A stretch of 64,000 nucleotides of DNA. Origin: Adiantum capillus-veneris (taxonomy: Eukaryota; Streptophyta; Polypodiopsida; Polypodiales; Pteridaceae). Where the stretch lies: contig CM043948.1 in the NCBI GenBank assembly GCA_014529385.2, positions 19,338,951 through 19,402,950 on the forward strand, written 5' to 3'. Position numbers and translations under genes: made by a program. Positions 60,661-64,000 of the stretch are shown in pieces. Under the pieces are notes generated by a model. That model did no database searches. It had not been told where the DNA came from and saw nothing but the letters and a program-made list of their open reading frames with translations. Positions within the stretch are counted from its first letter, which is position 1; each line of letters starts with the position of its first letter.

Positions 60661-61480
60661 TAGAAGGGTGGAACCTTCGCAGCACCTTCAATAATCTCAA
60701 ATGGCGTCTTTCCCATGGAAGAGTGTATCGTGTTGTTATAGGCAAATTCGACCAAAGGTAGATACTTTTCCCATTGAGTCTTCTGATCCGAGATATAAGA
60801 CTTCAATAAATCTAAAACCCTTGAATTAGCAATCTCAGAGTGCCCGTCAGTCTCTGCGAATGGAAAGATGACGAGAACTGCAACCGCGTGCCAATGTTCT
60901 TCCAAATTGCCTTCCAAAACAAACTCGTAAATCTGGGGTCCTTGTCGAAGACAATTGTCTCGGGCATGCCATGTAATCTGAAAATCTGGGCCACAAACAG
61001 TCTCGCTAAATGATCCGGCTTGACTGTTTTCTTCATTAGAATGAAATGAGCCTACTTGCTAAATCTGTCAATAACAGTCCAGATACCATCGTGACCACTC
61101 TGTGTTCTCGAGAGATCAAAAATGAAATCCATTGCAATACTTTCTCAGGGGCAGGTGGGTATGGGCAAAGGCTGTAACAATCCCTGTGCTTTATGCCTGT
61201 CAAACTTGACCTTCTGGCATACCAAGCAACTGCGCACAAACTCGTCCACATCCTTCTTGAGTCTCGGCCAAAAGAAGTCTCTCTCTACCCCTTTCAAGGT
61301 GGTAGCAATGCCGTGGTGACCCGTAAGAGGCGGACAGTGGCATTCAGTCATAACCTTTTCCCTTAACGGCTGTGTAATACACAACATGGTTTTCCTCATC
61401 AAAGTAGCCATCCCGAATAGAATATCCCGCTATTGTCTCCCCATCCCGTATCCGTGTGAAAACGTCTGCAAAATCCGTAT
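60660..61480 (-). pseudogene. Chromovirus D integrase: zinc-binding and catalytic core (frameshifted)
   Basis: From right to left: HHCC zinc-binding domain (ECHCPPLTGHHGIATTL, then FVRSCLVCQ, about 61230-61360); the core with the first Asp in MDFI near 61130 and TVIDRFSK near 61065; the second Asp in FDKDPRFTSLFWKAIW near 60930; and the catalytic Glu in a shifted frame (TDGHSEIANSRVLDLL near 60830). The segment then continues LPLVEFAYNNTIHSSMGKTP. At least two frameshifts and one stop separate these pieces. All three acidic residues survive, unlike element A. Confidence 0.85.
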
Positions 61481-61886
61481 CTGTGGCATACTAGTCGACC
61501 ATATCCTTGAAGCTCCTATGGTGATCGCAAAAATAGCCAAAACCAACGGCTTCCGAGCCAAAGCATCTGCCACCAAATTGTTTTGTCCCTGAACATGGAC
61601 AATCTGGAAGTGAAACTGTGACAAGAGATGTTTGCCCATCGCATATGCTTTTCCAATAGTTGCTTCTGTGAGACAAGAAGTAGCGTAAATTCTGATGGTC
61701 TATAAAGATAGTAAAATCCACTCCGAGTATGTAGTTCCACCACTGAGTAAGAGCATGGATAACTGCCAAAAGCTCTTTCTCATAAATCTGTGCTGTCAAT
61801 TCCGGCCTTGAGAACAATCGGCTCTCGTAAGCAATGGCATGGCCTTCTTGCATTAAGACCGCACCCAGACTACGACCACAAGCATC
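61430..61886 (-). pseudogene. Chromovirus D RNase H fragment, cut by an LTR insertion
   Basis: The frame gives DACGRSLGAVLMQEGHAIAY, then LTAQIYEKELLAVIHAL and FIDHQNLRYFLSHR, a typical Ty3 RNase H. It then shifts frame before HVQGQNNLVADALARKP. At the right edge the domain stops abruptly at 61886 where another element's LTR begins. The RT and gag that should lie to the right are absent from the window. The first few apparent residues beyond the edge come from the inserted LTR. Confidence 0.85.
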
Positions 61887-63106
61887 TGTAAGGTGCAGCG
61901 GAATGAATGTTTGAACTTTGCTCAAGATGAGTGCTCCGAATTGTGCTCAAGGTTCCTTTTACTTACGGAAGGGAGAGCCTTCTGTTCCTTTAGTGAGAGA
62001 GTGCAATGGACACAAACAAAGTGAATGGACACCGTGAATGGAAGTGCATGAGACTGAGAGATAGAGAAGAGAATACGACACCAAAGACGTTGTAAAACCC
62101 TCCTCCGAAGGCCCCACTCTCTATGGCGAGAGTGGTCTACTTATGATTGCACAAATCTCTACAATGCTTGGACTTGCCGACGATGTCGATGACGATGAGG
62201 ACGACGAGACGGGCTGAGATTTGAAAACTCTAAGGGCTGAAATCTGCAAATCTTTATCTGCTGAATTCTGAATCTATGTCGGTGACGATGTCGATGGCGA
62301 CGATGACGCGTTGAAAACGTAGATGCTGAAATCTGCGTTTTTCGGGCTGAAACTGTAAATCTTGCGGAAACTCACCGTGCGTCGAGAATCTGCTCTTCCG
62401 GAAGGTGAGATCTGCGAGGTTCGGGACTTGATCTGCGGTGTCTAAGGGCTGAAAACTGAAAACACTAATGTTCCTTGATGTTTCGTCACGATGATTTGCA
62501 AAAACACTAGGTTGTCCTGCAGACGCAAAAACGCTAGGACTGAAAATTGCAAATCGGTCACCGGTTGTTCTACAAATGCAAAACGCTAGGCTGATCTACT
62601 GTGTCGTGATGGCGCAGGGACTGATCTACTGTGCACCAAAACGCCAGGGCTGATCTGATCCCAAAACGCTAGCTTTATGCTTGTGAAGCAAAAATGCTAG
62701 GGCTTGGGATTCTGCTAAGAAGTTGCCTCTTGAGCGAGTGCTCCTGCTGCCTCTTCTGCCAATTAGTGCTAGTCTAGGTTTGCTTATATACAAAATTACT
62801 CAATTTGCCCTACCTACTTTCCAACAAAAGTCACTTAAAAATAATAAGTGAAAAATGTCAAAAATAGGGAAAATAAGCTAAATGCACTGGAAAATTCCCC
62901 TGAAGGTTTCTGATGGGAATGCTTATGACCATGCTGTGTGCAACCAAAGGATATGCATCTCCATTAAGTGCCTGGGCATGCATGGTCTGCGAACAGACTC
63001 ACAAAAGTGCAAGATCACTTCTAAATCTAAACTGACTGGACTGAATGAACCCTTTTCGTGCTGTAGCTTGTCCACGGACACATAGGGTTGGATGTGTCAC
63101 GTGACA
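61887..63106 (-). repeat. 3' LTR of the short-interior element
   Basis: It starts and ends like the solo LTR (TGTAAGGTGCAGCGG ... GTGTCACGTGACA as read on the plus strand) and has the same length. Open frames inside are short and shared only in part between copies, so I do not call genes. Confidence 0.9.
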
Positions 63107-63625
63107 TTCTCTCCTTTTCAAAGTGAGGTACTAGTACCGAACTGTATGGCGTCGAGGGAGATCGCCAATAGCATCCGGAATCCTGGAAGGGACTCTTTGC
63201 CGACTCACTCTGATGTGTGGGTCGTGCGATACTTGAACTTCATAAAGGTCTGCAACGCTTGCTTCTTTCGGCCGCGCCAAAAGCGACACAAAGTCTTCTG
63301 TGGCTCCTTCGATGCTTCAACTTCGTCTTTAGTCATGCTTCTTTCTTCTTCAAGAATCTCCATGGCTGAAAATTCCTGAAACCATTTTCAACACAAAACC
63401 ATGAACATACCCATTCCATGTAAAGTGACTGGAAAAACTCATCTTTTCTAAAGACTATGCATGCAATGTAGATGAACAAAGAGACGGAGTGTCAAACCAT
63501 TCACCACATACACGCAAACAATGAGATCGAATCTTTCTCTTCTAATCTAAATCAATCAACTGTGGCAATACAAAGGAAATGCCCATGCTTGGTGCTCATA
63601 CTTTCATGTGCTCTTGCTACAAATG
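63107..63625 (-). other. Interior of the short-interior LTR element
   Basis: This non-coding stretch of 519 bp has a purine tract at its left edge and a possible primer-binding site at its right edge. A 95-codon plus-strand frame (63092-63379) starts inside the LTR and shows no motif. Confidence 0.7.
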
Positions 63626-64000
63626 TGTAAGGTGCATCAGAATGAATGTTTGAACTTTGCTCAAGATGAGTGCTCCGAACTGTGCTCAAGGTTCCTTTTA
63701 CTTACGGAAGGGAGAGCCTTCCGTTCCTTTAGTGAGAGAGTGCAATGGACACAAACAAAGTGAATGGACACTGTGAATGGAGTGCATGAGACTGAGAGAT
63801 AGAGAAGAGAATACGACACCAGAGACGTTGTAAAAAACCCTCTTCCGAAGGCCCCACTCTCGTCGGCGAGAGAGGTCTACTATTGATTGCACAAACTGGT
63901 ACAAAATGAATGCATGTGACTGATGCAAGTCTAGGCTATGTCGGTGTCGTCGACAGGGGTGACGAGGCCGACGCTAGGCTGAAAACTGAAGCTAGTTATC
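63626..64000 (-). repeat. 5' LTR of the short-interior element (partial, window edge)
   Basis: It begins TGTAAGGTGCATCAGAATG and follows the other two LTR copies for its first 370 bases before the window ends. Confidence 0.9.

Larger units (their letters stand above)
61887..64000 (-). mobile_element. Non-autonomous LTR element with short interior (TRIM/LARD-like), runs off the window
   Basis: LTR 61887-63106 (1220 bp) and a second LTR starting at 63626 enclose only 519 bp. On the minus strand a purine tract (AAAAGGAGAGAA, 63107-63118) lies directly before the LTR start TGTCACGTGACA, so the left copy is the 3' LTR. The sequence next to the right LTR, TTTGTAGCAAGAGC on the minus strand, is a candidate primer-binding site. 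The interior has no coding capacity. The element is inserted in RNase H of chromovirus D with left flank GCATC; the right flank is outside the window. It must rely on another element's enzymes. The 52838 solo LTR shows that the family has moved more than once here. Confidence 0.85.

Noticed and set aside
61491-61925. RNase H frame starting with a methionine at 61925
   Set aside because: The first residues derive from the inserted LTR, so the start is accidental; the true polyprotein came from further right.

Overview
This window is a nested stack of plant transposable elements with almost no intact host gene. The host is a land plant. The sequence has a short interstitial run of the plant telomere unit TTTAGGG, tRNA-iMet primer-binding sites of the TGGTATCAGAG type, plant CACTA, MULE, copia and chromovirus elements, and a PPR-like fragment. 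Heavy nesting and long CT, GT and AT microsatellites suggest a large, repeat-rich genome. A fern or other early-diverging vascular plant is my guess, but nothing here proves a lineage. No rRNA, tRNA, CRISPR array or bacterial-style operon was seen.

Layout. 1-5.6 kb: the 3' part of a non-chromodomain Ty3/gypsy element, with decayed reverse transcriptase, RNase H and integrase, followed by an extra sense ORF with a coiled-coil tail. 7.06-24.58 kb: one minus-strand chromovirus with two LTRs of about 2.7 kb, carrying insertions. Its left LTR holds a 1358-bp TIR element flanked by TTAA. Its interior has lost most of pol and holds an 8.4-kb CACTA element with 3-bp AAA target duplications. 24.6-29.0 kb: a possible LTR and a decayed minus-strand gypsy gag-pol. 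29-32.2 kb: AT-rich, mostly unidentified. 32.23-34.87 kb: a small copia-like element that encodes only Gag. 35-37.9 kb: a PPR-like scrap and minus-strand exons of a decayed, unidentified host-like gene. 38.30-48.03 kb: a complete 9.73-kb Mutator-like element (MULE). 48-52.8 kb: mostly non-coding. 52.84-54.06 kb: a solo LTR. 54.6-59.3 kb: a nearly intact two-ORF LINE. 60.07-61.89 kb: a minus-strand chromovirus pol, interrupted by a short-interior non-autonomous LTR element that runs off the window end.

The most notable object is the MULE. It has 158-bp GC-rich terminal inverted repeats and a perfect 9-bp target duplication (ATAGGATAC). Two multi-exon genes run inward from the two ends: a transposase gene and a repetitive Lys/Pro-rich gene with an acidic tail. 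Introns of both genes carry many copies of a motif near TGCCCGGGTTTATCTGTCA, always in the sense orientation of the host gene. Other notable points are a possible gag exon encoded inside the chromovirus LTR, the extra 3' ORF of the first gypsy element, the TTAA-flanked TIR element, and a LINE bounded by CT-rich microsatellites on both sides.
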